DNA from: Vibrio splendidus
Lineage (GTDB): Bacteria; Pseudomonadota; Gammaproteobacteria; Enterobacterales; Vibrionaceae
NCBI RefSeq assembly: GCF_003345295.1
Contig: NZ_CP031055.1
Span: 2,356,001-2,420,000, forward strand
Reading direction: 5' to 3'
Length of the DNA: 64,000 nt
Both the position numbers and the translations under genes were made by a program. The notes beneath the pieces were generated by a model. It was given only the letters and a program-made list of their open reading frames with translations. It did not search any database and was not told the DNA's origin. Shown here piece by piece: positions 53,683 to 61,268 of this stretch (its first letter is position 1; each line of letters opens with the position of its first letter).

Positions 53683-54627
53683 TTATAGAATCGGAGATTG
53701 AGTGTGATGAGAGATCTCTGAATTGCCTAAAAGCTGAGAGATCAATAGATTAGCGGCCAATTTACCTGCAGATTGATACCCAGGATCAATGCTAAATACT
53801 CGAGGGAACAAGAAAGAGAGAAGATCATTGCCACCGACACCAGTCACCACCACATCTTCACGTTGTAACTCTTGCAAACGCTTGATTACGCCAAGAGCCA
53901 ATGTATCACTCGCACAGACAATGGCTTGAGTCGTAGGAACAAGCACCTCATCCACCAACTGATAAGCGCTTTCATGATGAAGTTGACCAGTACGATAGTT
54001 CGCAATTGAACCTGTATTTTCACACCACTCGAGATAAGCCTTAAGACGCAGTTCTCCGGTTGATTTGTCACTAGGATCAACGCCAATGAAACCAACCTCA
54101 GAGATCCCCTGATCTGCTAAATGCGTTAACGCACTATTGATCACCTGTTGGTTATCATAGTTAATCGACGTCACGTTCTCGGTATCCAGAGCAATCACCA
54201 CCGCTTTGTGTTCCCAAGCTTCAATCGCAGGAATATCACAGTCAGTAAAGCCGAATACAATAATGCCGTCTACATTGCGACGCTTGAGAACCTGCAGATG
54301 CTCATTGGCTTTTTCTCTATCAAGCTGACTTTCCATGATCACGACGTCGTAATCCGCTCGATACAATTCGGCCAGCATCGTACTTACCGCTTTGTTTTCA
54401 GAAGGAGAGTCCAGACGAGAAATGATTACGCCGATGACTTTTTGACTGCCACCACGCATAGACTGTGCAGACTTTGAAGGCGAGTACCCAGATTCTTGAA
54501 TTACTCTTTCCACCCTTTCACGGGTTTCAGGTTTCACTTTTGGATCATTGGTCAGAACGCGAGATACAGTTGACTTACCAACACCGGACAGCTTAGCAAT
54601 ATCGAGAATAGTGAGTTTTTTGCTCAT
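53683..54627 (-). CDS. treR: Trehalose operon repressor TreR (LacI family)
   Basis: 314-residue LacI-type repressor that binds trehalose 6-phosphate. The N-terminal HTH is KLTILDIAKLSGVGKSTVSRVLTNDPKV, followed by a hinge helix (YSPSKSAQSMRG) and a periplasmic-binding-like sensor domain. The ATG at 54627 gives the family length (E. coli 315). It lies beside treB and its operators, on the same strand. Confidence 0.94.
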   Translation of the reverse strand: MSKKLTILDIAKLSGVGKSTVSRVLTNDPKVKPETRERVERVIQESGYSPSKSAQSMRGGSQKVIGVIISRLDSPSENKAVSTMLAELYRADYDVVIMESQLDREKANEHLQVLKRRNVDGIIVFGFTDCDIPAIEAWEHKAVVIALDTENVTSINYDNQQVINSALTHLADQGISEVGFIGVDPSDKSTGELRLKAYLEWCENTGSIANYRTGQLHHESAYQLVDEVLVPTTQAIVCASDTLALGVIKRLQELQREDVVVTGVGGNDLLSFLFPRVFSIDPGYQSAGKLAANLLISQLLGNSEISHHTQSPIL

Positions 54628-54716
54628 AAAAAGTCTAACGTTAAAGGGAAGAGAGGAAAAAGCGAGGGCATAACCCCTCACTTAACTGTTTGTAAATCCT
54701 AGAAGTTAACTATGAC

Positions 54717-55052
54717 TTACTTTCGGCAATTTTTATAGACGACACGACCAAGTTCTAGACGTGCGTTGTCACCTTTAGTGCGTAAAGTGACGCTATTGAT
54801 CAGTTCAGAGGTTCCATCATCTAAGATGTACTTCGTTCCTGAACCTGCCGCTATTTGAGTTAGGCGATATTCATTCTCTGGCAAACGTAATACCGCTTTT
54901 TCATTACCAAGGTAAGCGACCTTAAATGAAGCGTCAGACTCACATTGATAAGTCACGAATTGGTCATCCGAGACTGCACCATCAGGCGCCGCGGATTGAG
55001 AACACCCGACTAACGCTACCGTACATAGAGATGCTGCCAACAATGCTTTCAT
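54717..55052 (-). CDS. MliC-type lysozyme inhibitor lipoprotein
   Basis: 111-residue lipoprotein, lipobox VALVGC (Cys17). The mature part has the MliC pattern YQCESDASFKVAYLGNEKAVLRLPENEYRLTQIAAGSGTKY...C, which in MliC/PliC proteins blocks C-type lysozyme. Such inhibitors protect the cell wall against host lysozyme. It is downstream of nothing obvious and lies 90 bp beyond treR. Confidence 0.8.
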   Translation of the reverse strand: MKALLAASLCTVALVGCSQSAAPDGAVSDDQFVTYQCESDASFKVAYLGNEKAVLRLPENEYRLTQIAAGSGTKYILDDGTSELINSVTLRTKGDNARLELGRVVYKNCRK

Positions 55053-55170
55053 ACTGCGTTCCTCATCTTTATATAGTTAACGGCGCTGATATCTTATTTA
55101 TGGGTTAGCACCCCAGTTGACTGGTTAGAACCGACGTAATAAGTAAGCCTGTTAACGATAGGAAAATGTA

Positions 55171-55722
55171 TCAGCCTTTCAGGAAAGCTGGTACATCTTT
55201 AATGCTATCTAGCACTACACTGGCAAGTGCCTCACCCTTTTCAGTCACGGGTTTACCGGTTCTCACCAATACTCTGGTACCAACACCAGCGGCTTCTGCG
55301 GCCATCATGTCTTCAGCTTTATCGCCAATCATGACCGAGTTAGCCATATCAATTTTGAGAAAGTCACGCGCTGAAATGAACATACCAGGTTTAGGCTTGC
55401 GACATTCACAATCTTGCTTGTAGTCGCCAATGCCGTGTTCAGGGTGATGAGGACAGTAATAGATACCATCTAACTCAACGCCATTATCGACAAAGTTCCA
55501 ATCCATCCACTGTGTCAAAGAAAGAAAACGATCTTCGCTAAACTTGCCACGAGCAATACCAGATTGGTTGGTCACAAGTACCAATAAATAGCCCATATCT
55601 TTAAACGCTTTTGCCGCTTCAAACACACCATCGATGTATTCAAAGTCATGCTCATCATGTACGTAGCCATGATCAACGTTAATCACACCATCACGATCTA
55701 AAAAAACAGCAGGTTTAGACAA
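55171..55722 (-). CDS. gmhB: D-glycero-beta-D-manno-heptose 1,7-bisphosphate 7-phosphatase
   Basis: HAD phosphatase acting in ADP-heptose synthesis for the lipopolysaccharide core. D9 and D11 in FLDRDGVIN are the nucleophile and acid, and the zinc loop cysteines lie in YYCPHHPEHG...DCECRKPKP. Length 183. It is divergent from metN, the same neighbourhood as in E. coli. Confidence 0.96.
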   Translation of the reverse strand: MSKPAVFLDRDGVINVDHGYVHDEHDFEYIDGVFEAAKAFKDMGYLLVLVTNQSGIARGKFSEDRFLSLTQWMDWNFVDNGVELDGIYYCPHHPEHGIGDYKQDCECRKPKPGMFISARDFLKIDMANSVMIGDKAEDMMAAEAAGVGTRVLVRTGKPVTEKGEALASVVLDSIKDVPAFLKG

Positions 55723-55840
55723 AATTCAGTTCTCTATCAACTCTCTATTAATCATTAATTATTACACGCTTTATTTGCTTCATCACTATCTATTTAGTTT
55801 TGCGTTCGTTAACGATTTGTTTCTACCTTAGCAACACAAT

Positions 55841-55864
55841 CGACGTTTAGCCGTCTAGACGTAA
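55841..55864. promoter_or_regulatory. Tandem met boxes (MetJ operator) upstream of metNIQ
   Basis: Three adjacent 8-bp units CGACGTTT, AGCCGTCT and AGACGTAA, close to the MetJ consensus AGACGTCT. They lie about 100 bp before the metN start. A candidate promoter (TTGACT at 55874, TAGCAT at 55897, 17-bp spacer) begins just downstream. Confidence 0.85.
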
Positions 55865-55962
55865 AAATATCTATTGACTTAGATCATAGAACACCATAGC
55901 ATCATCTGTAAATCGAGCGAGCTATCGATATATTATTCTGTTTTACCTGCACGAGTTTCCCT

Positions 55963-56997
55963 ATGATTAAAGTGAATCAAGTCAACAAGGTTTTTTATCA
56001 AGGCACCAAAGAAATCAATGCCTTAATTGATATCAACCTCCACATTCCTCAAGGTCAAATCTTTGGAGTCATCGGCTCTTCAGGTGCAGGCAAAAGTACC
56101 CTGATCCGTTGTGTAAATATGTTGGAAGCCCCGACCTCAGGTGAAGTGATTGTTGACGGTATTGACCTGACAAAACTCAGCAAATCAGAACTCAGCGAAG
56201 CTCGCCGTAACATCGGCATGATCTTCCAACACTTCAATCTGCTGTCTTCTCGTACTGTATTTAACAACGTAGCACTGCCTTTAGAGCTTGCTGGTAGAGA
56301 TAAAGCTGCGATTGAAGCGAAAGTGAGTGAACTACTTGAGCTTGTTGGTCTATCGGATAAGCGTGATACCTACCCTGCGAACTTAAGTGGTGGTCAAAAG
56401 CAGCGTGTCGCGATTGCTCGTGCACTAGCGTCAGACCCAAAAGTATTACTATGTGATGAAGCGACCAGTGCGCTGGATCCAGCAACGACTCAATCTATTC
56501 TTGAGCTGCTACGTGAAATCAACCGTAAGTTGAGTATCACTATCCTATTGATTACTCATGAAATGGATGTGGTTAAAAGCATCTGTCACGAAGTAGCGAT
56601 CATTGGTGATGGTGAGTTAGTGGAGAAAGGCACCGTGGGTGAAATATTCGCACACCCTAAAACAGAGCTGGCACATCAGTTCATTCGTTCAACGCTCGAT
56701 CTAACGATTCCTGAAGATTACCAAGCACGTTTGCAAGAGACTCGTGTAAACAGCAGCTATCCACTGGTACGCCTTGAGTTTACAGGCGCAACGGTCGATG
56801 CTCCGTTGATGACGCAAATCGCACGCAAATTCAACATCGACGTCAGCATCTTAAGCTCTGACCTTGATTACGCCGGCGGCGTGAAGTTCGGCATGATGGT
56901 TGCTGAATTGTTCGGCAATGAAGCAGATGATAATGCTGCTATCCAATTCCTACGCGACAACAATGTAAAAGTAGAGGTGCTTGGTTATGTCCTTTAA
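55963..56997 (+). CDS. metN: Methionine ABC transporter ATP-binding protein
   Basis: ATPase of the high-affinity methionine importer. Walker A GSSGAGKST (38-46), signature LSGGQKQR (141-148), Walker B VLLCDEATS (161-169) and a C-terminal NIL sensory domain (about 265-344), which binds methionine for trans-inhibition. Overlaps metI by 11 bp. Confidence 0.97.
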   Translation: MIKVNQVNKVFYQGTKEINALIDINLHIPQGQIFGVIGSSGAGKSTLIRCVNMLEAPTSGEVIVDGIDLTKLSKSELSEARRNIGMIFQHFNLLSSRTVFNNVALPLELAGRDKAAIEAKVSELLELVGLSDKRDTYPANLSGGQKQRVAIARALASDPKVLLCDEATSALDPATTQSILELLREINRKLSITILLITHEMDVVKSICHEVAIIGDGELVEKGTVGEIFAHPKTELAHQFIRSTLDLTIPEDYQARLQETRVNSSYPLVRLEFTGATVDAPLMTQIARKFNIDVSILSSDLDYAGGVKFGMMVAELFGNEADDNAAIQFLRDNNVKVEVLGYVL

Positions 56998-57670
56998 TTT
57001 CAACGAGATTGCTGACTGGATCAGCCTTAACGGTAACCTTCTATTAGGCGCAACAGGCGAAACTCTTTACATGGTTGCTGTTGCTGGCATCGTTGGTTTC
57101 GCTGTCGGAATCCCATTAGGCGTGATTCTACACACGACTAAAAAAGGTGGTCTGTTAGAGAACACCAAGCTAAACAAAATTCTTGGTGCGGTTGTCAACG
57201 TAGGCCGTTCAGTGCCCTTCTTAGTACTGATGGTTGCGATCATCCCACTGACTAAGATGTTGATTGGTACCTTCATCGGTACAACCGCAGCGATTGTTCC
57301 ACTAACAATTGGCGCTATCCCATTCGTGGCTCGACTTATCGAGAGTGCGCTACTTGAAGTACCAACAGGTCTAGTAGAAGCCGCTCAATCAATGGGCGCA
57401 ACACCAACACAAATCATCAATAAGGTTCTGCTTCCTGAAGCACTTCCGACTATCATCAACTCAGTAACGATTACGTTAGTGACTCTGGTGAGCTACTCAG
57501 CAATGGCCGGAACTGTAGGTGGTGGCGGCCTAGGTGATGTCGCGATTCGTTACGGATTCCACCGCTACGATGTGACCATCATGGCTGTGACAGTAGTAAT
57601 GTTGATTGTGCTTGTACAAATTATTCAATCAATCGGTGATTCATTGGTTCGCCGCGTTGACCACAGATAA
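56987..57670 (+). CDS. metI: Methionine ABC transporter permease
   Basis: Inner-membrane permease of 227 residues, about five hydrophobic segments, with the EAA-type coupling loop ESALLEVPTGLVEAAQSMGATPTQIINKVLLPEALP. The ATG at 56987 (MSFNFNEIADW) overlaps the metN end by 11 bp, so it is translationally coupled. Confidence 0.96.
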   Translation: MSFNFNEIADWISLNGNLLLGATGETLYMVAVAGIVGFAVGIPLGVILHTTKKGGLLENTKLNKILGAVVNVGRSVPFLVLMVAIIPLTKMLIGTFIGTTAAIVPLTIGAIPFVARLIESALLEVPTGLVEAAQSMGATPTQIINKVLLPEALPTIINSVTITLVTLVSYSAMAGTVGGGGLGDVAIRYGFHRYDVTIMAVTVVMLIVLVQIIQSIGDSLVRRVDHR

Positions 57671-57751
57671 AGACTCAGCGTTAAAACGCAAACTATCTAA
57701 GACAAGAGTCGTCTGAACCAAATTAAATAGATTTATTAAAAGGAGATTATT

Positions 57752-58561
57752 ATGAAATTTAGCCTTAAAGGTTTACTGACTATCGCAGCGGCAGCTTCAG
57801 CGCTAGTACTAGCAGGTTGTGGTGAGAAAGAAGTGGATACTTCTAAAATCAAGGTTGGCGTAATGGCAGGTGCTGAAGCACAAGTTGCAGAAGTAGCGGC
57901 TAAAGTCGCAAAAGAGCAGTACGGCCTAGATGTTGAGTTAGTGACTTTCACAGATTACGTAACACCAAACGCAGCACTGGATGACGGCTCTATCGACATC
58001 AATGCATTCCAACACGCACCGTACCTAGATCAGCAAGTAGCTGACCGTGGCTACAAGCTAACAATCGCTGGTAACACGTTTGTTTACCCAATCGCGGGTT
58101 ACTCTAAAGAAGTGAAATCTGTAGACGAAATCCAAGACGGCGCTCGTATTGCAGTACCAAACGATCCAACTAACCTAGGTCGCTCTCTGCTTCTTCTTGA
58201 GCAACAAGGTCTGCTTGAGCTTCGTGAAGGCGCTGGTCTTCTAGCAACCGTTCGTGACATCGTTGGTAACCCTAAGAATCTAACGATTGTTGAGCTAGAC
58301 GCAGCTCAACTGCCGCGTTCTCTTGATGATGTTGCACTGTCTATCATCAACACAACTTACGCTAGCTCTATCAACCTGACTCCGCAAAAAGACGGCATCT
58401 TCGTTGAAGACAAAGACTCTCCATATGTAAACCTAATCGTTTCTCGTGAAGAAAATCTAAACGCTGAAAATGTACAGAACTTCGTAAAAGCTTACCAAAC
58501 TGAAGAAGTGTACAACGCAGCTTCTGATATCTTCCAAGGTGGCGTAGTAAAAGGTTGGTAA
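57752..58561 (+). CDS. metQ: Methionine-binding lipoprotein MetQ
   Basis: Lipoprotein that captures methionine for MetNI. Signal ending LVLAGC (Cys23), then a two-lobe NLPA family binding domain (KIKVGVMAGAEAQVAEVAAKVAKEQYG ... LVTFTDYVTPNAALDDGSIDINAFQHAPYLDQQ). Length 269. It is the third gene of the met operon and has its own terminator. Confidence 0.96.
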   Translation: MKFSLKGLLTIAAAASALVLAGCGEKEVDTSKIKVGVMAGAEAQVAEVAAKVAKEQYGLDVELVTFTDYVTPNAALDDGSIDINAFQHAPYLDQQVADRGYKLTIAGNTFVYPIAGYSKEVKSVDEIQDGARIAVPNDPTNLGRSLLLLEQQGLLELREGAGLLATVRDIVGNPKNLTIVELDAAQLPRSLDDVALSIINTTYASSINLTPQKDGIFVEDKDSPYVNLIVSREENLNAENVQNFVKAYQTEEVYNAASDIFQGGVVKGW

Positions 58562-58594
58562 TCACCTAAACTACAGCAATCTATAGATATCCGA

Positions 58595-58624
58595 AGGGGC
58601 TGACATAACGTCAGCCCCTTTTTT
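58595..58624 (+). terminator. Terminator of metNIQ
   Basis: AAGGGGCTGAC pairs with GTCAGCCCCTT around ATAAC, followed by TTTT. Confidence 0.88.
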
Positions 58625-58653
58625 ACTGGTTATGATTTACAAGAAAGTTCTAC

Positions 58654-59859
58654 TTACCACCAAGCTTCCACTTGCATACCAACGCTCATTTCACTGTTTT
58701 TACCTTCACCGAAAGCATTGTCATTTTCAGCATCGTTTAGATAAGTAGCAAAGATACGGAATTCAGGACGAGACCAGAAACCCACTTGTGGAACCCAAGC
58801 CTGAGCGATTGTGAATTTACCACCCGCCCCATCTTTGTTATCGATAGTTTCAACAAAGCCACCAATTTCAAGAATGGTACGCATACGCTTGTCCCACTTG
58901 TAAAGCGGGCGAATTACCGCACTAAAAGAATCATCATCGCTATTATTGGCACCAACACCGGTTGATGCTGCATAACGAACAGTGTGGCCAAACTCGATGT
59001 TCTCGCCAATCGCAAGCACGCCCCAGTTAATCAATCGGAAGCCCTCGGCGTCATTATTGCTTGCATCACGTACGATACCCTTACCGGTACCAAAGGTTGT
59101 CATCTGCTCTGCATAACCAGAGTTAGCAACCTGTAGAATCGTTTTATTGAAGCCATCTGAAAGGTTTTGATTCAAGCTTGCCGTTAGCATTACGCTGTCA
59201 TCCGCATCGACCGTTTGACCTTGCTTTTCATTGGCGAAGTTCATATCAATACCGACCTCAAGATCCGCATTTTTCCACAGTGGAATCCCGGCATAGCGCA
59301 CGTCTGCAATCATGGCTGTGGTTTCTTTACCATCAAATACATCACCCGTAACGGTGTCTTGAATCAAAGCTACCGATAATTTACCTGGACCCATATTGAT
59401 GTGTTCAACACCAGCACCAATACCACTTACGTCCCAGTAGTAGTTGTCAACGATGTGCACATCATGACGCTGGTAGTAACGTTCACCTGCCCAAATTCCA
59501 ATGTCCTTATCTTCAAAAAGCCCTACCGCTTGAACATTTAATTGCACCACATCCACGCTTTTATCCGCGGCATTCTCATCTTGGCCTTGCCAGTACGACA
59601 ACATGGAATCAACTAAAAATGAAACGTCGTCCTCTGCATACACCTCTTTCTTAAAACCAAACTCACCATACAGGTCATTTTCGTTGCCAAGTCGGCCAAC
59701 TTTACTCACCTCCCACTTGCTGTTTGAGCCGCCTTCATTACTCAGGCCAACGCCGCCGCGCATGTAACCATTGAACTCCAATGGCGTGGTTTCATCAGCG
59801 TATAAATTAGGGGCAAGTAAAGCAGTAGAGAGTGCAGCAGCAATAGGTAACAGTTTCAT
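58654..59859 (-). CDS. LamB-type maltoporin, probably trehalose-regulated
   Basis: 401-residue outer-membrane 18-strand sugar porin. Signal MKLLPIAAALSTALLAPNLYA; LamB signatures are WAGERYYQRHDVHIVDNYYWDVSG and the C-terminal RPEFRIFATYLNDAENDNAFG...VGMQVEAWW ending in Trp. Its promoter carries a TreR-type operator identical to that of treB (59901-59914), so the likely role is uptake of trehalose rather than maltose. The real substrate is inference. Confidence 0.85.
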   Translation of the reverse strand: MKLLPIAAALSTALLAPNLYADETTPLEFNGYMRGGVGLSNEGGSNSKWEVSKVGRLGNENDLYGEFGFKKEVYAEDDVSFLVDSMLSYWQGQDENAADKSVDVVQLNVQAVGLFEDKDIGIWAGERYYQRHDVHIVDNYYWDVSGIGAGVEHINMGPGKLSVALIQDTVTGDVFDGKETTAMIADVRYAGIPLWKNADLEVGIDMNFANEKQGQTVDADDSVMLTASLNQNLSDGFNKTILQVANSGYAEQMTTFGTGKGIVRDASNNDAEGFRLINWGVLAIGENIEFGHTVRYAASTGVGANNSDDDSFSAVIRPLYKWDKRMRTILEIGGFVETIDNKDGAGGKFTIAQAWVPQVGFWSRPEFRIFATYLNDAENDNAFGEGKNSEMSVGMQVEAWW

Positions 59860-60262
59860 CGTCCATTCCTTTCAGATCTAGAATCAGGTTATCTTTATAA
59901 TGGGAACATTCCCATGGGATCGATCCCATTTATATTGAGAAGAATATAAATTGAAAGAGAACTGATTGATTATTGTGATCAGGCTAACTATTGAGGTAAC
60001 TAAAAGTTGATGGGTGTTGGATTATTTCTATGAATACGTTGGAGCTACAGAAAGAGGGGAATATCACGTTCTGTACCTACTTGGGGGGAACAGTAGTTAA
60101 CAATTAGGGGGAATAAAGATTGGGAAAAGATAGCTTGTGAGTCGCGAAATCGAGTAAGAAAACAAGATGGTAAACGATTAATATAAAAGGGAAAATCGAT
60201 ATCGGAGCACTTAAGCAATACTCCGACACCTAAAATATGACGTTTAAATAACCGCCAAAGGG
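59860..60262. other. Intergenic region upstream of the LamB-type gene
   Basis: 403 bp. It holds two adjacent TreR-type operators (59901-59928) and a weak TGTGA half-site near 59977. The rest has no repeat, RNA gene or terminator that I recognise, and the small frame 60045-60281 is not convincing. Confidence 0.5.
59901..59928. promoter_or_regulatory. Two back-to-back TreR-type operators upstream of the LamB-type gene
   Basis: TGGGAACATTCCCA (59901-59914, identical to treB operator 1) is joined directly to TGGGATCGATCCCA (59915-59928), a perfect palindrome. They lie 42 bp before the start codon. Confidence 0.75.
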
Positions 60263-61039
60263 TTACTTCAGGTGATCCCAAGAGATGTTTGACACCAATC
60301 GGCAGTCATCACACTTGAAATAGAAAATATCGTGAATAGGCGCATCAAGCAGCCATTCACCACCGCACTGAGGGCATTTACGCTCTTTTTCAGCTTTCAG
60401 GCTGATCCCACCGACACGATACAAGTAGTAATAAGTTGGAACCTTAGTCAGAAACTCAATGCGCCCTCTCAAGCCCCAGCCGCGTTTAAACAATACGCTT
60501 TTGGTATCGCTAATCTCGGTCAGCGTTGCATGTTCAGCACGGCAACCCCCGCCCATTTGTACTTCATCACAGGCTTGCCATTCTGTCTGCCATTTCAACA
60601 CGGATTTATGGTCACCATTGAAGGTTGGCGGGTTGCGGTACAAAGGGATCGGCAACAAGCTATCGCCACTACGCAGCGGCGAACAGGTATGCACGAATGT
60701 CGTGTATAACACCTGCCAACTTGGCGTTTCATCTTCTGCCACTTCTTCTGAGTTCAGATCTCGACCAAGCAGACGCATCTTAGGCGCTAATAAACTCGCA
60801 GCTGATAAGCGTTCAAAACAGACCTTTACGAAATCTGAATGATTACGTGGGTGTAAGCTGTCTTGCTCGGGGCACACAACGCGAACATAAAATTCGCCGT
60901 CACCCATCACGATTGGAAACTCACGACCTAACACTTGTCCGTTGTAACGAAGTGCATCCATTAAGCCATTAACTGCCTTATCGACAGCGCTGACCGTTGT
61001 GTTATCAAAACACTCAAATTGAAGCTCTAGTACGTACAT
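60263..61039 (-). CDS. DUF2310 zinc-ribbon protein
   Basis: 258-residue cytoplasmic protein of the DUF2310 family, restricted to Vibrio and relatives. N-terminal beta-rich domain (YVLELQFECFDN...), Cys-rich middle and a C-terminal zinc ribbon CPQCGGEWLLDAPIHDIFYFKCDDC that could bind nucleic acid. Function is unknown. The gene is alone on the minus strand between the LamB-type gene and the RTX gene. Confidence 0.75.
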   Translation of the reverse strand: MYVLELQFECFDNTTVSAVDKAVNGLMDALRYNGQVLGREFPIVMGDGEFYVRVVCPEQDSLHPRNHSDFVKVCFERLSAASLLAPKMRLLGRDLNSEEVAEDETPSWQVLYTTFVHTCSPLRSGDSLLPIPLYRNPPTFNGDHKSVLKWQTEWQACDEVQMGGGCRAEHATLTEISDTKSVLFKRGWGLRGRIEFLTKVPTYYYLYRVGGISLKAEKERKCPQCGGEWLLDAPIHDIFYFKCDDCRLVSNISWDHLK

Positions 61040-61268
61040 CTATTTACTATATGTGGTTCTATTAATAGCATCATTATAACGACTATTTATACTATTGTAC
61101 TTAGCTTAATAATACGGATGACCCCGAATTAAATAAATATTCGCTTATAGCTTATATCCTACTGCCTGGAGCTCTAAAGCAGCCAGTTAAAAACGCTATC
61201 ATCTTCAGGCAAGTAGAAAACCAATTGACTGGCTTTCTACTCTGTTCAACAAAAATTAAACCACGCTT

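Noticed and set aside
60045..60281. Open frame of 78 codons on the minus strand
   Set aside because: It overlaps the end of the DUF2310 gene, has no ribosome site or family match, and has no compositional support.
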